Assembly: GCF_002964665.1 (NCBI RefSeq)
Contig: NZ_PQBZ01000042.1
Coordinates: 62,001-126,000 of the forward strand
Reading direction: 5' to 3'
Source: Pseudoalteromonas sp. T1lg23B
Lineage (GTDB): Bacteria > Pseudomonadota > Gammaproteobacteria > Enterobacterales > Alteromonadaceae
Length of the DNA: 64,000 bases
This document shows, in pieces, positions 18,781 to 28,776 of this stretch. Position 1 is the stretch's first letter; each line of letters starts with the position of its first letter. The translations under genes and the position numbers were made by a program. Under the pieces are notes generated by a model. It was not told where the DNA came from. It did no database searches and was given only the letters and a program-made list of their open reading frames with translations.

Positions 18781-19665
18781 CTATTCCACTTTTTCTAAGT
18801 AGATTCGGTCAACCAGAAAATTATACGCTCGTTTCCTTGGATGATTATCTGTTTTCTCGTAATTTGATAAGTCCCCTAATTTTGTTTCGGGGTGCGGGTT
18901 GAATAATATAAATGGCAGAGCCGCACTCACATGATAACGTTTTTGGGCTGTAAAACGAACGTTAACTTCAGGCGATACTCTTGTCGGTCTTCTTATTCTC
19001 AATTTACTTTTTGGACTTAAACTACTTACTCGAACTTTTTCTTGTTCTACCAGAGTTTGCCAAGATTGCTGGTCAATCATTCTAGGGTTCGAATAGTTTG
19101 ATGATCTAGAAAGCATTTCCAAAGCGGCCTCTTTAGATAAAGTTCGAGTCGCGTGTTTGGTCATCCAGGTGAATCTGATGGAGTAGGGAATAGCTGTTTC
19201 GCTATGAATTTTTCGATAACCAGCTATGGTTATCAAAGATGGAACGGCATTGTGAACGGCATCGAAACGAGCATCATTATTTGGGATCTGTAAAATTAGC
19301 TCTTTAAATTTTTGCTTGGCTTCATTCACGGCATGAAGTCTAGCATTTAAACTACCATCATGATCATTAATAGTGATGAGACCTGGATGTCGCTGAACTA
19401 CCTTGCCACTGACTTTTTCATCTAGGAATAAATCTTTGTAAGCACTTACTATCTTTTTAGTTGCTTCATTACCAGATATTTTATTTACGCTTATGGAAAG
19501 AGGCGCTTTTTCTTCCTGTTCTTTTTCAATTTTAGGTAATTCAAAATATGTTGATTTAACGATATCAGAATCTTGCAACTCTTCACAAAACAAAGTCAAT
19601 TGTTCATGAAGTAAGTCAAATTGAGCGCGAATTGAAAATTTTGACGTCATTGTAGAACACATCAT
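18781..19665 (-). CDS. tus: replication terminus-binding protein Tus
   Basis: A Tus homologue of 289-294 residues (E. coli Tus has 309). Clear matches to E. coli are RFTWMTKHATRTLSK (RFGWANKHIIKNL), SKLRIRRPTRVSPE (AKLKIKRPVKVQP), VPSLITIAGYRKI (LPGLITLNAYRTL) and GKVVQRHPG (SKAAVRLPG). The residues of the cytosine-6 lock are largely kept: Phe134 and His138 here equal F140 and H144 of E. coli, and the K89 and L150 equivalents are present. I79 is Leu and G149 is Ser. Tus bound to Ter blocks DnaB in one direction only. Start choice is open between 19665, 19662 and 19650. A Ter-like site covers these start codons, suggesting autoregulation as in E. coli. Tus beside an origin is unusual for a main chromosome. 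Confidence 0.93.
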   Translation of the reverse strand: MMCSTMTSKFSIRAQFDLLHEQLTLFCEELQDSDIVKSTYFELPKIEKEQEEKAPLSISVNKISGNEATKKIVSAYKDLFLDEKVSGKVVQRHPGLITINDHDGSLNARLHAVNEAKQKFKELILQIPNNDARFDAVHNAVPSLITIAGYRKIHSETAIPYSIRFTWMTKHATRTLSKEAALEMLSRSSNYSNPRMIDQQSWQTLVEQEKVRVSSLSPKSKLRIRRPTRVSPEVNVRFTAQKRYHVSAALPFILFNPHPETKLGDLSNYEKTDNHPRKRAYNFLVDRIYLEKVE

Positions 19666-19667
19666 CC
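19654..19667 (-). promoter_or_regulatory. Ter-like site 1, inverted, over the tus start
   Basis: The minus strand reads GGATGATGTGTTCT, one mismatch from the 14-mer at the three plus-strand sites. It overlaps the candidate tus start codons. By comparison with E. coli Ter (GTATGTTGTAAC), whose blocking face is at the GTATG end, it would stop forks moving leftward. Confidence 0.65.
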
Positions 19668-19710
19668 TTTTAGTTTATAGGTTGCTGACCTTGGCTTTGT
19701 AGAACAATCG

Positions 19711-19724
19711 GTATGATGTGTTCT
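19711..19724 (+). promoter_or_regulatory. Ter-like site 2
   Basis: GTATGATGTGTTCT, sharing GTATG and TGT with the E. coli Ter core. It is 44 bp from the inverted site 1. In this orientation it should stop forks moving rightward out of the origin. Confidence 0.72.
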
Positions 19725-19976
19725 CTTATCAAATGATAGCAGAACTGTAATGTTTTATAAACGTTAGTTTTGCTTTAGCTGATATTTAGCAAAAGATTTA
19801 TTATGTTGTCGTAGAATCCGTGTTTGAAGAAAAGCTTTTACTTACACTGATGCAGTGACATCAAGGGAGTGGGGGATTTTCTGAAGTGAGTACATACATA
19901 CTTAACTTACATTGCTCTGTTTATTTTGGCTTTTTAATGCAGCCATTGCTGAGTGATACTTAGTTTGTCTTATTTG

Positions 19977-19990
19977 TATGATGTGTTCTT
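19977..19990 (+). promoter_or_regulatory. Ter-like site 3
   Basis: An exact copy of GTATGATGTGTTCT, 266 bp beyond site 2 and in the same orientation, so a likely backup trap for rightward forks. Confidence 0.72.
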
Positions 19991-20463
19991 TTTTAAGTAT
20001 AGCAATAAATCAAATGCGAGATTAGTTTTGTTTAAAACGACAATGTAAACAACGTAAGTGGAAAACCTCTTGGCAACTATGTGATAGATGGTAATGAAAT
20101 TCCTGTCTACCACATGCCGCAATGTAGCTGGCTTCGACTTTACCTGAATCTGTAAACTTTATGTCAGTAACAGGGGAGTGATGGGATGCTATCAATATTA
20201 TGTTAAATCAGCCGCGATTAGTGTCTTTTCGTACAATAAGCTTAGAAGTTTCTATTTGCCTGAGTGAGCATCCCAATACCAGCAAGTAAAACCTTAGGCA
20301 AATTTCAACTTATTCTCGGAGTATGACAACTATTAAGGCTTTGAAAATTATCAGTGCTTTTATGATGAAAGCCTTACTTTAAATGCCACTTTATATCGTT
20401 GATTTGGAGTTATAAGAGTTTATTAGCAACTGGGTGCTGAGGTTAATGTTGAAACAGATATAA

Positions 20464-20477
20464 GTATGATGTGTTCT
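20464..20477 (+). promoter_or_regulatory. Ter-like site 4
   Basis: A third exact plus-strand copy of GTATGATGTGTTCT. It lies 93 bp before the DAHP synthase start, so bound Tus might also touch that promoter. Confidence 0.72.
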
Positions 20478-20569
20478 TATTCTGAAAGAATATTAAATTT
20501 TCCTTGATGCCAAGACGTCTATACGTTACTTTCAGTTTGAAGTAATACTACTTGGAATGAGGAAATAGA

Positions 20570-21925
20570 ATGAAACCATGGAGTCCTGACAGTTGGAGAG
20601 ATCATCCAATTGTTCAGCAACCTGAATACCCCGATCAGTCAGCGCTCAAAGACGTAGAAAAACAACTAAACAGTGCGCCGCCACTTGTGTTTGCAGAAGA
20701 GACTCGCAGTCTATATAAACAACTTGCAGATGTATGTGAAGGCAAAGCGTTTTTGCTACAAGGTGGCGACTGTGCAGAGTCATTCTCTGATTTTAATGCA
20801 GCTAATATCAGAGATACATTTAAGACATTATTACAAATGGCTGTGGTACTCACGTACGGTGGTAAATGCCCCGTTGTAAAAATCGCACGAATGGCTGGCC
20901 AGTATGCTAAGCCTCGTTCATCTGATTTTGAGACCATCGATGGCATTTCGTTGCCTTCATATCGCGGCGATATCATCAATAATTTTGAATTTACCGAAGC
21001 GGCAAGGATTCCAGATCCTAACCGTCTCATGACAGCTTACCATCATAGCGCAGCTACACTTAACTTACTCAGAGCATTCGCTCAGGGTGGCCTAGCAGAT
21101 TTGCATCAAGTGAATCGTTGGAACATGAGTTTTGTGGCAGCCAACCCGTTAAAAGAAAAGTTCCAGCAATTAGCAGATCGTATTCAAGATGCACTTGAAT
21201 TTATGGAAGTGTGCGGTATTGTCTCAGCAGTCGCACCTAGCTTAAAAGAAACAGACCTGTACACATCTCATGAAGCGTTATTGCTTGGCTATGAAGAGGC
21301 TCTCACGCGACGAGACCACTTAAGTGGCGATTGGTATGACTGTTCAGCACACTTTGTTTGGATAGGTGAGCGTACTCGTCAGCTTGACCATGCGCATATT
21401 GAGTTTTTCAGAGGTATTAAAAACCCAATCGGTGTTAAGGTCGGCCCAGGTATGAAGCCTGATGAGCTGATTGAACTTATTGATGCACTTAACCCTGACA
21501 ATATTCCAGGTCGATTGACATTAATAACGCGTATGGGTGCCGATGTATTGCCAGAGAAGCTCCCAGCGCTGGTAAGAAAAGTTCAGGAAGAAGGCCGCAA
21601 GGTTATTTGGTCTTCCGACCCGATGCATGGTAATACAGAAAAAGCGAGCACAGGCTACAAAACACGTAGTTTCAATAACATTCTACGTGAAATCAGCCAG
21701 TTCTTTGCTGTACACAAAGCGGAAGGCTCATACCCAGGCGGTGTTCACCTAGAAATGACCGGTCAACATGTTACCGAATGTACCGGCGGCGCTTATGGCC
21801 TTTCTGATGAAGATTTAGCACAAAGGTACCGAACTCAGTGTGATCCACGGCTTAATGCCGACCAGGTGCTTGAATTAGGGTTCTTGGTCGCAGACTTGCT
21901 CAAAGATGCACGTACTAAAGCATAA
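20570..21925 (+). CDS. class II 3-deoxy-7-phosphoheptulonate synthase
   Basis: A 451-residue plant-type (class II) DAHP synthase, which joins phosphoenolpyruvate and erythrose-4-phosphate in the first step of the shikimate pathway. Typical segments are the opening [78 protein letters not shown] and [13 protein letters not shown], which carry substrate and metal ligands. It is unrelated in sequence to the class I AroF/G/H enzymes of E. coli. GAGGAAA precedes the ATG. The next genes, ppsR and ppsA, control and make its substrate phosphoenolpyruvate. A Ter-like site lies just upstream. Confidence 0.95.
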   Translation: MKPWSPDSWRDHPIVQQPEYPDQSALKDVEKQLNSAPPLVFAEETRSLYKQLADVCEGKAFLLQGGDCAESFSDFNAANIRDTFKTLLQMAVVLTYGGKCPVVKIARMAGQYAKPRSSDFETIDGISLPSYRGDIINNFEFTEAARIPDPNRLMTAYHHSAATLNLLRAFAQGGLADLHQVNRWNMSFVAANPLKEKFQQLADRIQDALEFMEVCGIVSAVAPSLKETDLYTSHEALLLGYEEALTRRDHLSGDWYDCSAHFVWIGERTRQLDHAHIEFFRGIKNPIGVKVGPGMKPDELIELIDALNPDNIPGRLTLITRMGADVLPEKLPALVRKVQEEGRKVIWSSDPMHGNTEKASTGYKTRSFNNILREISQFFAVHKAEGSYPGGVHLEMTGQHVTECTGGAYGLSDEDLAQRYRTQCDPRLNADQVLELGFLVADLLKDARTKA

Positions 21926-21927
21926 CT

Positions 21928-21954
21928 AAAAAGGCCGCCAATGCGGCCTTTTTT
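21928..21954. terminator. terminator between DAHP synthase and ppsR
   Basis: An eight-base stem, AAGGCCGC and GCGGCCTT around CAAT, has TTTTTT after it on the plus strand and A runs before it. It serves the DAHP synthase gene and possibly the convergent ppsR. Confidence 0.85.
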
Positions 21955-22762
21955 AATATTTGCGCCTCGTTAGTCCTGTCTCAGAAATAATCTTTGCAGA
22001 AATTTCCTCAACAGAATGACTTGTTGAATTCAGATAGGGAGTCTTGTGACGTTTAAATAGCATTTCTACTTCGCGCACTTCAATTCGACACTGACGTATC
22101 GAAGCATATTTTGAGTTGGCCATTCGTCCTTCGCGAATTGCAGCAAGGCGCTCTGGGTTGATAGTCAGTCCAAATAATTTATGTTTATACGGCAGCAGGC
22201 AGCTAGGGTAATTACCTTTTTCTAGGTCATCTTCTGTCATTGGATAGTTGGCCGCTTTGATACCGTATTGCAATGCCAGATATAAACTTGTTGGCGTTTT
22301 ACCACTTCGGCTCACCCCAACTAGAATGATGTCAGCTTGTTCATAATCTTTAATGTTCGCACCATCATCGTTTGCCAGCGCATAGTTTACCGCATCAATT
22401 CGAAAGTCATAGCTTGCTTCATGAATAGAGTGGGTACGGTGAATTTTTGGTACTGGGTCAACATTCAGTTCTTTTTTTACCACTTTACTAGCAAGTGCCA
22501 AAAAGTCATAACATACCCCTTGTGACGAGAGGATGATGTCTGATAACTCGGGGTTTACAAAGGTGAAAAACACCAACGGACGCTCACCACAACTTTGTGC
22601 AGTTGTATCTATAAGCTTTTTGATTTCCATTGCTTTTTTTTTGGTTTCAACAAATGGAATGGTTTGGTGATTAAATTCCACCGGAAACATAGAAAGCGTA
22701 GCATGACCGAAGACTTCGGATGTGATAGCCGTTCCGTCTGAAATATAAAATGCCGTTCTCAT
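21953..22762 (-). CDS. ppsR: PEP synthase regulatory kinase/pyrophosphorylase
   Basis: A 269-residue DUF299 protein. It inactivates PpsA by ADP-dependent phosphorylation of a threonine and reactivates it by phosphate-dependent pyrophosphorolysis. The opening RTAFYISDGTAITSE and the P-loop-like GVSRSGKTPTS at about residues 148-158 are family hallmarks. The length is normal (E. coli PpsR 277). It is divergent from its target ppsA across 143 bp, the usual arrangement. E. coli also has ppsR between ppsA and a DAHP synthase gene (aroH), and here the same functional neighbourhood is kept with an unrelated DAHP synthase. Confidence 0.95.
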   Translation of the reverse strand: MRTAFYISDGTAITSEVFGHATLSMFPVEFNHQTIPFVETKKKAMEIKKLIDTTAQSCGERPLVFFTFVNPELSDIILSSQGVCYDFLALASKVVKKELNVDPVPKIHRTHSIHEASYDFRIDAVNYALANDDGANIKDYEQADIILVGVSRSGKTPTSLYLALQYGIKAANYPMTEDDLEKGNYPSCLLPYKHKLFGLTINPERLAAIREGRMANSKYASIRQCRIEVREVEMLFKRHKTPYLNSTSHSVEEISAKIISETGLTRRKY

Positions 22763-22905
22763 GATAACCTTATTGTTTCAAATTAACTGAATTTTCCCTA
22801 TCGCGGTTTACGTAGGTGTGCTTACCAGTGTAGAATGCCTGCGACCTCTACAAAAGGTCAAACAATCTCTCACATTTATTACAATTTGTTTTTGGAGACA
22901 GTTCC

Positions 22906-25281
22906 GTGCAAGACTACGTTCTCTGGTATCAAGAGTTAGGTATGCAAGACGTGCCTCGAGTTGGTGGTAAAAATGCTTCTCTCGGGGAAATGATATCTAA
23001 TCTATCAAACGCTGGTGTACAAGTTCCAGGAGGATTCGCGACTACCGCTGAAGCCTTTAATGAATTCCTTGACCAATCTGGTTTAAACGAAAAGATCCAC
23101 ACCATACTAGATACCCTTGATGTCGATGACGTCAACACCCTCGCCAAGGTTGGCGCCCAAATCAGACAATGGATCATAGATACTCCCTTCCAACCAGCTC
23201 TAGACAAAGCAATCCGCGACGCTTACGCCTCTCTTCATGGCGATACAAATTCAGACGTTTCATTTGCCGTTCGTTCATCAGCTACTGCTGAAGACATGCC
23301 TGATGCTTCATTTGCAGGTCAGCAAGAAACATTCTTGAATGTTCGTGGCATTGACGCTGTGATGGTTGCTATTAAACACGTATTTGCTTCACTATTTAAT
23401 GACCGAGCAATCTCTTATCGTGTTCACCAAGGCTATGATCACCGTGGAGTTGCTTTATCTGCTGGTATCCAACGCATGGTTCGTTCAGACAAAGCATCTT
23501 CTGGCGTTATGTTCAGTATCGATACCGAATCAGGTTTCGAAGATGTCGTGTTCGTAACATCAAGCTACGGTTTAGGAGAGATGGTTGTACAGGGTGCTGT
23601 TAACCCAGATGAATTTTACGTCCATAAGCCAACCCTTAACAAAGGCCTACCGGCCGTTGTACGTCGTAACATTGGCTCCAAAGCAATTCAAATGATTTAC
23701 TCAAGTGATGAATCACACGGTAAGCAGGTTGAAATCGTAGATATGGATCCAGCGAAATCTGCGCAATTCTCTATTACCGATGACGAAGTGCAAGAACTCG
23801 CTAAACAAGCCGTTATCATAGAGAAACACTATGGCCGTCCAATGGATATTGAGTGGGCTAAAGATGGTAACGACGGCAAGCTTTATATCGTTCAAGCGCG
23901 TCCAGAAACTGTTCGTTCAAACGAAGACGCGAATGTGATGGAGCGTTTCCAACTTAAAGCACAGTCAAACGTAGTTGCAGAAGGTCGTGCTATCGGTCAT
24001 AAGATCGGAGCAGGTGTTGTTCGAGTCTTAAACTCAATTGACGAAATGGACAAAGTGCAACAAGGTGACGTACTCGTTACCGACATGACCGACCCAGATT
24101 GGGAGCCGATCATGAAGCGCGCGGCAGCTATCGTTACAAACCGCGGTGGCCGTACATGTCACGCTGCAATTATCGCCCGTGAATTAGGTATTCCTGCTGT
24201 TGTAGGTTGTGGAAACGCAACTGACCTTATCAGCAATAACCAACACGTAACGGTATCATGTGCCGAAGGCGATACTGGCTATATCTATGAGGGCGAATTG
24301 GAGTATGAAGTTATTTCGTCACGTGTTGATGAAATGCCAGAATTACCAATGAAGATAATGATGAACGTAGGGAATCCTGACCGTGCGTTCGACTTTGCAA
24401 GATTACCGCATGCGGGGATCGGTCTGGCGCGTTTAGAGTTTATCATCAACCGTATGATTGGTGTTCACCCTAAAGCTCTTATCAACTTTGATAGCCAACC
24501 TGCTGATTTACAAGCAGAGATCAACGAGATTATTGCAGGCTATGAGTCTCCTGTTGAATTCTACATCGCTAAACTTGTTGAAGGTATCGCTACATTAGGA
24601 TGTGCCTTTGCACCTGAGCGCGTTATCGTTCGTATGTCTGACTTTAAATCGAACGAGTATGCAAACCTTGTTGGTGGTCAGCAATATGAGCCTGAAGAAG
24701 AAAACCCAATGATCGGTTTCCGTGGTGCTTCTCGCTATATTTCTGAAGACTTCCGCGAGTGTTTTGCACTTGAATGTGAAGCAATTAAACGCGTACGCAA
24801 CGGTATGGGTTTAACTAATGTTGAGATCATGATCCCATTCGTTCGTACGCTAGAAGAAGCGGCTCAAGTTATCGAACTACTTGAAGCGCACGGCTTAAAG
24901 CGTGGTGAGAATGGTCTGAAAGTTATCATGATGTGTGAGTTGCCTTCAAATGCGCTACTTGCTGAAGAATTTCTTGAATACTTCGACGGTTTCTCAATCG
25001 GCTCTAACGATTTAACTCAGCTTACTCTAGGTCTTGACCGTGACTCAGGATTAATCGCGCATCTATTTGATGAACGTAATCCTGCTATCAAAAAGCTACT
25101 TTCAATGGCTATCAAAACAGCCAAAGAAAAGGGTAAGTATGTAGGTATTTGTGGCCAAGGTCCTTCAGATCATGAAGACTTTGCAGCTTGGTTGGTAGAG
25201 CAGGGTATCGACTCTGTTTCACTGAACCCAGACACCGTTTTAGAAACTTGGTTATACTTGGCTGATAAGCTAAAAGGTTAA
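22906..25281 (+). CDS. ppsA: phosphoenolpyruvate synthase
   Basis: A 791-residue PEP synthase that turns pyruvate, ATP and water into PEP, AMP and phosphate during growth on lactate, pyruvate or acetate. The N-terminal ATP-binding domain opens [12 protein letters not shown]. The swivelling domain has the phosphohistidine His419 in [14 protein letters not shown] (His421 in E. coli), with the adjacent threonine that PpsR modifies in this family. The C-terminal barrel has [17 protein letters not shown] and GICGQGPSD with the catalytic cysteine. The start is GTG, with TTGGAGA before it. A terminator follows. Confidence 0.97.
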   Translation: MQDYVLWYQELGMQDVPRVGGKNASLGEMISNLSNAGVQVPGGFATTAEAFNEFLDQSGLNEKIHTILDTLDVDDVNTLAKVGAQIRQWIIDTPFQPALDKAIRDAYASLHGDTNSDVSFAVRSSATAEDMPDASFAGQQETFLNVRGIDAVMVAIKHVFASLFNDRAISYRVHQGYDHRGVALSAGIQRMVRSDKASSGVMFSIDTESGFEDVVFVTSSYGLGEMVVQGAVNPDEFYVHKPTLNKGLPAVVRRNIGSKAIQMIYSSDESHGKQVEIVDMDPAKSAQFSITDDEVQELAKQAVIIEKHYGRPMDIEWAKDGNDGKLYIVQARPETVRSNEDANVMERFQLKAQSNVVAEGRAIGHKIGAGVVRVLNSIDEMDKVQQGDVLVTDMTDPDWEPIMKRAAAIVTNRGGRTCHAAIIARELGIPAVVGCGNATDLISNNQHVTVSCAEGDTGYIYEGELEYEVISSRVDEMPELPMKIMMNVGNPDRAFDFARLPHAGIGLARLEFIINRMIGVHPKALINFDSQPADLQAEINEIIAGYESPVEFYIAKLVEGIATLGCAFAPERVIVRMSDFKSNEYANLVGGQQYEPEEENPMIGFRGASRYISEDFRECFALECEAIKRVRNGMGLTNVEIMIPFVRTLEEAAQVIELLEAHGLKRGENGLKVIMMCELPSNALLAEEFLEYFDGFSIGSNDLTQLTLGLDRDSGLIAHLFDERNPAIKKLLSMAIKTAKEKGKYVGICGQGPSDHEDFAAWLVEQGIDSVSLNPDTVLETWLYLADKLKG

Positions 25282-25296
25282 CCAAATCTGCCATAT

Positions 25297-25325
25297 AAAA
25301 GGCCGGTGTTTACCGGCCTTTTTTA
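25297..25325 (+). terminator. terminator of ppsA
   Basis: The stem AAGGCCGG/CCGGCCTT with a six-base loop is followed by TTTTTTA. The A run on the other side lets it also serve the convergent small membrane protein gene. Confidence 0.85.
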
Positions 25326-25329
25326 TTTA

Positions 25330-25533
25330 TTACTTTAGTCTATCTAGCTTGTAACATGCTTTAGTAAATATTGACTGTACCTTCTTTAACCAAGTTCGAG
25401 CCCTTGGGTAATACATCGAGTAACATACCAACGCCGCAAGCAAAAACACCACTGATGGCCCAGGAACAATAATAAAAACAAGCGCCAATAGCACAAATAG
25501 ACTACCAAGAAGCAAAATACATATTTTTTTCAT
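25330..25533 (-). CDS. small PGPGW-type transmembrane protein
   Basis: A 67-residue protein starting MKKICILLLGSLFVLL with GGAGAA twelve bases before the ATG at 25533; longer in-frame starts lack a ribosome site. Two membrane helices flank the sequence VPGPSVVFLLAAL, which matches the PGPGW family of small membrane proteins in position and surroundings, though here the motif reads PGPSV. The tail is basic (RARTWLKKVQ) and should lie in the cytoplasm. Function unknown. It sits convergent with ppsA and upstream of, but divergent from, the YdiJ-type gene. Confidence 0.75.
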   Translation of the reverse strand: MKKICILLLGSLFVLLALVFIIVPGPSVVFLLAALVCYSMYYPRARTWLKKVQSIFTKACYKLDRLK

Positions 25534-25677
25534 CGGTAATTCTCCAAACGTTACCTTTCTAATATAGGGAAAAGAATGTGTCAGAGTTTTCATAAGATGT
25601 AACAAAGATTAAATTTCTCAATTTTTTAAATCTAACTACATGATACAATGTGTCAAAAGCAATAATTTATTACCATC

Positions 25678-28600
25678 ATGATCGCCAATATAAGTCAGCA
25701 AGATACAGCAAACGAATTATTAAACGACTATCTTAGCACTATAAAAAGTGCAGGGTTTGGGGGTGAAACTGATTGTAGCTATGGGACGAGACTCGTAAAC
25801 TCAACTGATAACAGTATTTATCAAAACGTCCCTCAGGCAGTTATCTTCCCTAAGAATAATAAAGACATCCAAACGGCGTTACAGTGTGCCGCTCAGGACC
25901 CGTTTTTATCTCTGACATTTGGCCCTCGCGGCGGCGGAACTGGTACAAACGGACAATCTCTAACACCGGGTATCGTTATCGATCTTTCTCGCCACATGCG
26001 TGAAATTTTAGAAATCAATGTTGAAGAACGTTGGGTACGCGTCCAAGCAGGTGTGATTAAAGATCAGTTGAATGACTTTCTAAGACCTTATGGCTTCTTT
26101 TTTGCGCCTGATTTATCTACCAGTAATAGAGCGACCGTCGGTGGTATGGTCAATACAGACGCATCAGGCCAAGGCTCTCTGGTATACGGTAAAACCAGTG
26201 ATCATGTATTAGGTCTTAAAACCTTTCTGGTTGATGGCACTGAACTAAATACCAGCAGAATAGCAACAGAGAAAGCACAAATTATTGCCGAGCAAGACAA
26301 TCGGGTTGCGCAAATCTATTCACAAGTACTCGCATCTTGTAAACCTAACCGCGATCTAATTCTAGCCAAGTTTCCACGACTAAATCGGTTTTTAACTGGC
26401 TACGATTTAGAAAATGTATTTAACGAGGACCTAACTACTTTCGACCTTTCCCGTATTATCACAGGTTCAGAAGGTTCGTTGGGGGTAGTGACCGAAGCGA
26501 AACTCAACATTACCCCAATTGCGCCATATAAAACGCTCATCAATATTAAATATGATAGTTTTGATTCAGCGCTTAGAAATTCACCATTTCTAGTAGACGC
26601 TCAAGCTACCTCTGTCGAAACTGTCGACAGCAAAGTATTGAACCTTGCTAAAGAAGATATCATCTGGCATTCAGTATCGGACTTAATAACCGATGTACCT
26701 GGCATAGACATGCAAGGTCTAAACATGGTTGAATTTAATGGTGAAACTGCCGATGAAATGGATGACAAAATATCTGACTTGTGCAGTAAACTTGATGCTC
26801 TAATTGCCAACAAAGAAGCAGGGGTTATAGGCTATCAACTTACTAATAACAAAGAAGATATTTTAAAAATCTATGCGATGCGTAAAAAGTCAGTTGGTCT
26901 ATTAGGTAACACTAAAGGCAAGCAAAAACCGCTGGCATTTGCTGAAGATACCGCTGTGCCACCGGAAAATTTAGCTGACTTTATTGCTGAGTTTAGAGCA
27001 CTTCTCGACTCCCATAATCTGCAATATGGTATGTTTGGTCATGTGGATGCGGGTGTACTTCATGTTCGTCCAGCACTTGATATGTGTGATCCTGAACAAG
27101 AAAAGCTATTGCGTACCATTTCAGATCAAGTGGTTGCCCTTACGGCTAAATATGGTGGCTTGATGTGGGGTGAACACGGTAAAGGCTATCGCAGCGAGTA
27201 TGGACCAGAATTTTTTGGCGAGCAATTGTTCAATGAGTTGCGCAAAATCAAGTCGGCTTTTGATAAAGATAACCGCTTAAACCCCGGTAAAATATGTACT
27301 CCATTTGAAAGTGAAGACTCACTAGTTAGCGTTGATGATCAAAAGCGGGCTTGGTTCGACAAGCGTATTGATATTGATGTACGTGACAGTTATGAAAATG
27401 CAATGAACTGTAATGGTAATGGCCTTTGCTTTAATTATGATGAAGCGTCGCCTATGTGTCCCTCTTATAAAGTCACAAAAGATAGACGCCATTCACCAAA
27501 AGGGCGAGCGAGTCTGATCCGAGAATGGTTGAGGCTACAGCAAAAAGCCAATGTGGATGTGCTAGATATAGAAAAGCAGCTCATTCATAAAGAGAACGAT
27601 ACAACTAGGTGGGAACGCTTTAGAAATAGTAGCGCCAAAAAGCAGGGGCTTTATGATTTTTCTCATGAAGTAAAAGAATCCATGGATGAATGTTTAGCCT
27701 GTAAAGCCTGTACCACGGCTTGCCCTATCAAAGTGGATGTACCAAGTTTTAGAGCTCGCTTTTTAAATTTGTATCACAGTCGATATAACCGCCCACTTAA
27801 AGATTATTTAGTCGCAAATATCGAAACGATGGCGCCGATTTTGTCAAAGTTTGCGTCTGTCGTTAATCCAGTGGTATCAAGCAAACTTGTATCGGGTTCG
27901 ATAAAACGCATCATTGGCTATGTTGACACACCCATGCTGAGCACACCTTCACTGCAACGTCGAGTTGAAGAAAAATATCAATACAGTGATGCTTTGCTTG
28001 AAAATATGAGTGAACAAGAAAAGCAAAATGCAGTGTTTATCGTACAAGACCCATTTACCAGTTATTATGAAGCGGAACTTGTTGCATCGTGCGTTGATGT
28101 GATCGAAGCGCTAGGGAAGCAACCGATTCTGTTACCATTTGTACCAAATGGTAAGGCACAACATGTTAAAGGTTTCTTAAAGGCTTTCACTAAAACAGCA
28201 AATAAAGCTTCTGAGTTTCTAAACCAACTTGCTCAACATAATATTCCCATGATTGGCCTGGATGCGTCTTTAGTTATGGTGTATCGAGATGAATACAAAC
28301 AATTTGTAACGCATGGCGATATCGAGTTTTCTGTACAGTTGGCTCATGAATGGTTGCAAAGTCAGGATTGGTCAAAACTAGTTGTAAATGTTGAACCTGC
28401 TGCACAATATACTTTATTGACTCACTGTACCGAGACTACCGCTTTGCCAAACACGTCTAAAGTATGGCAGGACATTTTTTCGCAGTTAGGTCTAAAACTC
28501 ATTACGCCAAATACAGGTTGTTGCGGAATGGCGGGGACTTATGGCCATGAGTTACAAAACCAGCAAAATAGTCGCATGCTTTATGAAATGTCTTGGCAAA

Positions 28601-28728
28601 GTAATGTTCAAGCAGTATCGCCAGATAAATTACTGGCAACTGGCTTTTCATGTAGATGTCAGGTCAAGCGTTATGAACAACAAAAGCCATTACACCCGAT
28701 AGAATTTATTGCACGCTCTATAAGTTAA
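25678..28728 (+). CDS. ydiJ: YdiJ-type FAD/Fe-S D-2-hydroxyacid dehydrogenase
   Basis: A 1016-residue fusion, close to E. coli YdiJ (1018). The FAD-binding domain (about 45-260) has GPRGGGTGTNGQSL and GSEGSLGVVTEAKL. An FAD-oxidase C-terminal domain (about 280-550) contains MFGHVDAGVLHVRP and WGEHGKGYRSEYGPEFFG. A ferredoxin-like part has CLACKACTTACPIKVDVPS near residue 671. A CCG-type domain at the end has NTGCCGMAGTYG near 946. The family oxidises D-lactate or D-2-hydroxyglutarate and passes electrons to the quinone pool. The exact substrate cannot be read from sequence. YdiJ also lies near ppsA in E. coli. The ribosome site is weak. Confidence 0.9.
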   Translation: MIANISQQDTANELLNDYLSTIKSAGFGGETDCSYGTRLVNSTDNSIYQNVPQAVIFPKNNKDIQTALQCAAQDPFLSLTFGPRGGGTGTNGQSLTPGIVIDLSRHMREILEINVEERWVRVQAGVIKDQLNDFLRPYGFFFAPDLSTSNRATVGGMVNTDASGQGSLVYGKTSDHVLGLKTFLVDGTELNTSRIATEKAQIIAEQDNRVAQIYSQVLASCKPNRDLILAKFPRLNRFLTGYDLENVFNEDLTTFDLSRIITGSEGSLGVVTEAKLNITPIAPYKTLINIKYDSFDSALRNSPFLVDAQATSVETVDSKVLNLAKEDIIWHSVSDLITDVPGIDMQGLNMVEFNGETADEMDDKISDLCSKLDALIANKEAGVIGYQLTNNKEDILKIYAMRKKSVGLLGNTKGKQKPLAFAEDTAVPPENLADFIAEFRALLDSHNLQYGMFGHVDAGVLHVRPALDMCDPEQEKLLRTISDQVVALTAKYGGLMWGEHGKGYRSEYGPEFFGEQLFNELRKIKSAFDKDNRLNPGKICTPFESEDSLVSVDDQKRAWFDKRIDIDVRDSYENAMNCNGNGLCFNYDEASPMCPSYKVTKDRRHSPKGRASLIREWLRLQQKANVDVLDIEKQLIHKENDTTRWERFRNSSAKKQGLYDFSHEVKESMDECLACKACTTACPIKVDVPSFRARFLNLYHSRYNRPLKDYLVANIETMAPILSKFASVVNPVVSSKLVSGSIKRIIGYVDTPMLSTPSLQRRVEEKYQYSDALLENMSEQEKQNAVFIVQDPFTSYYEAELVASCVDVIEALGKQPILLPFVPNGKAQHVKGFLKAFTKTANKASEFLNQLAQHNIPMIGLDASLVMVYRDEYKQFVTHGDIEFSVQLAHEWLQSQDWSKLVVNVEPAAQYTLLTHCTETTALPNTSKVWQDIFSQLGLKLITPNTGCCGMAGTYGHELQNQQNSRMLYEMSWQSNVQAVSPDKLLATGFSCRCQVKRYEQQKPLHPIEFIARSIS

Positions 28729-28736
28729 TCGAACAC

Positions 28737-28766
28737 TTGGCCTTGATACTTAGCGATCAAGGCCAA
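28737..28766. terminator. hairpin between ydiJ and the recombinase gene
   Basis: An 11-base perfect stem, TTGGCCTTGAT and ATCAAGGCCAA, with an eight-base loop lies between the convergent genes. The T run is only TTT, so efficiency is uncertain. Confidence 0.65.
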
Positions 28767-28776
28767 TTTAACATAA

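Larger units (their letters stand above)
19668..20569. other. fork-trap intergenic region
   Basis: A 0.9 kb gap without a supported gene. Apart from Ter-like sites 2-4 it shows only short open frames. One of about 39 codons around 20036-20152 (in-frame end WLRLYLNL) might be a gene remnant, but it has no start or ribosome site. The rest is AT-rich. Confidence 0.55.

Noticed and set aside
20036..20152. Short frame in the fork-trap gap that might be a gene remnant
   Set aside because: No start, no ribosome site, and no family I can name, so it is left only as a remark.
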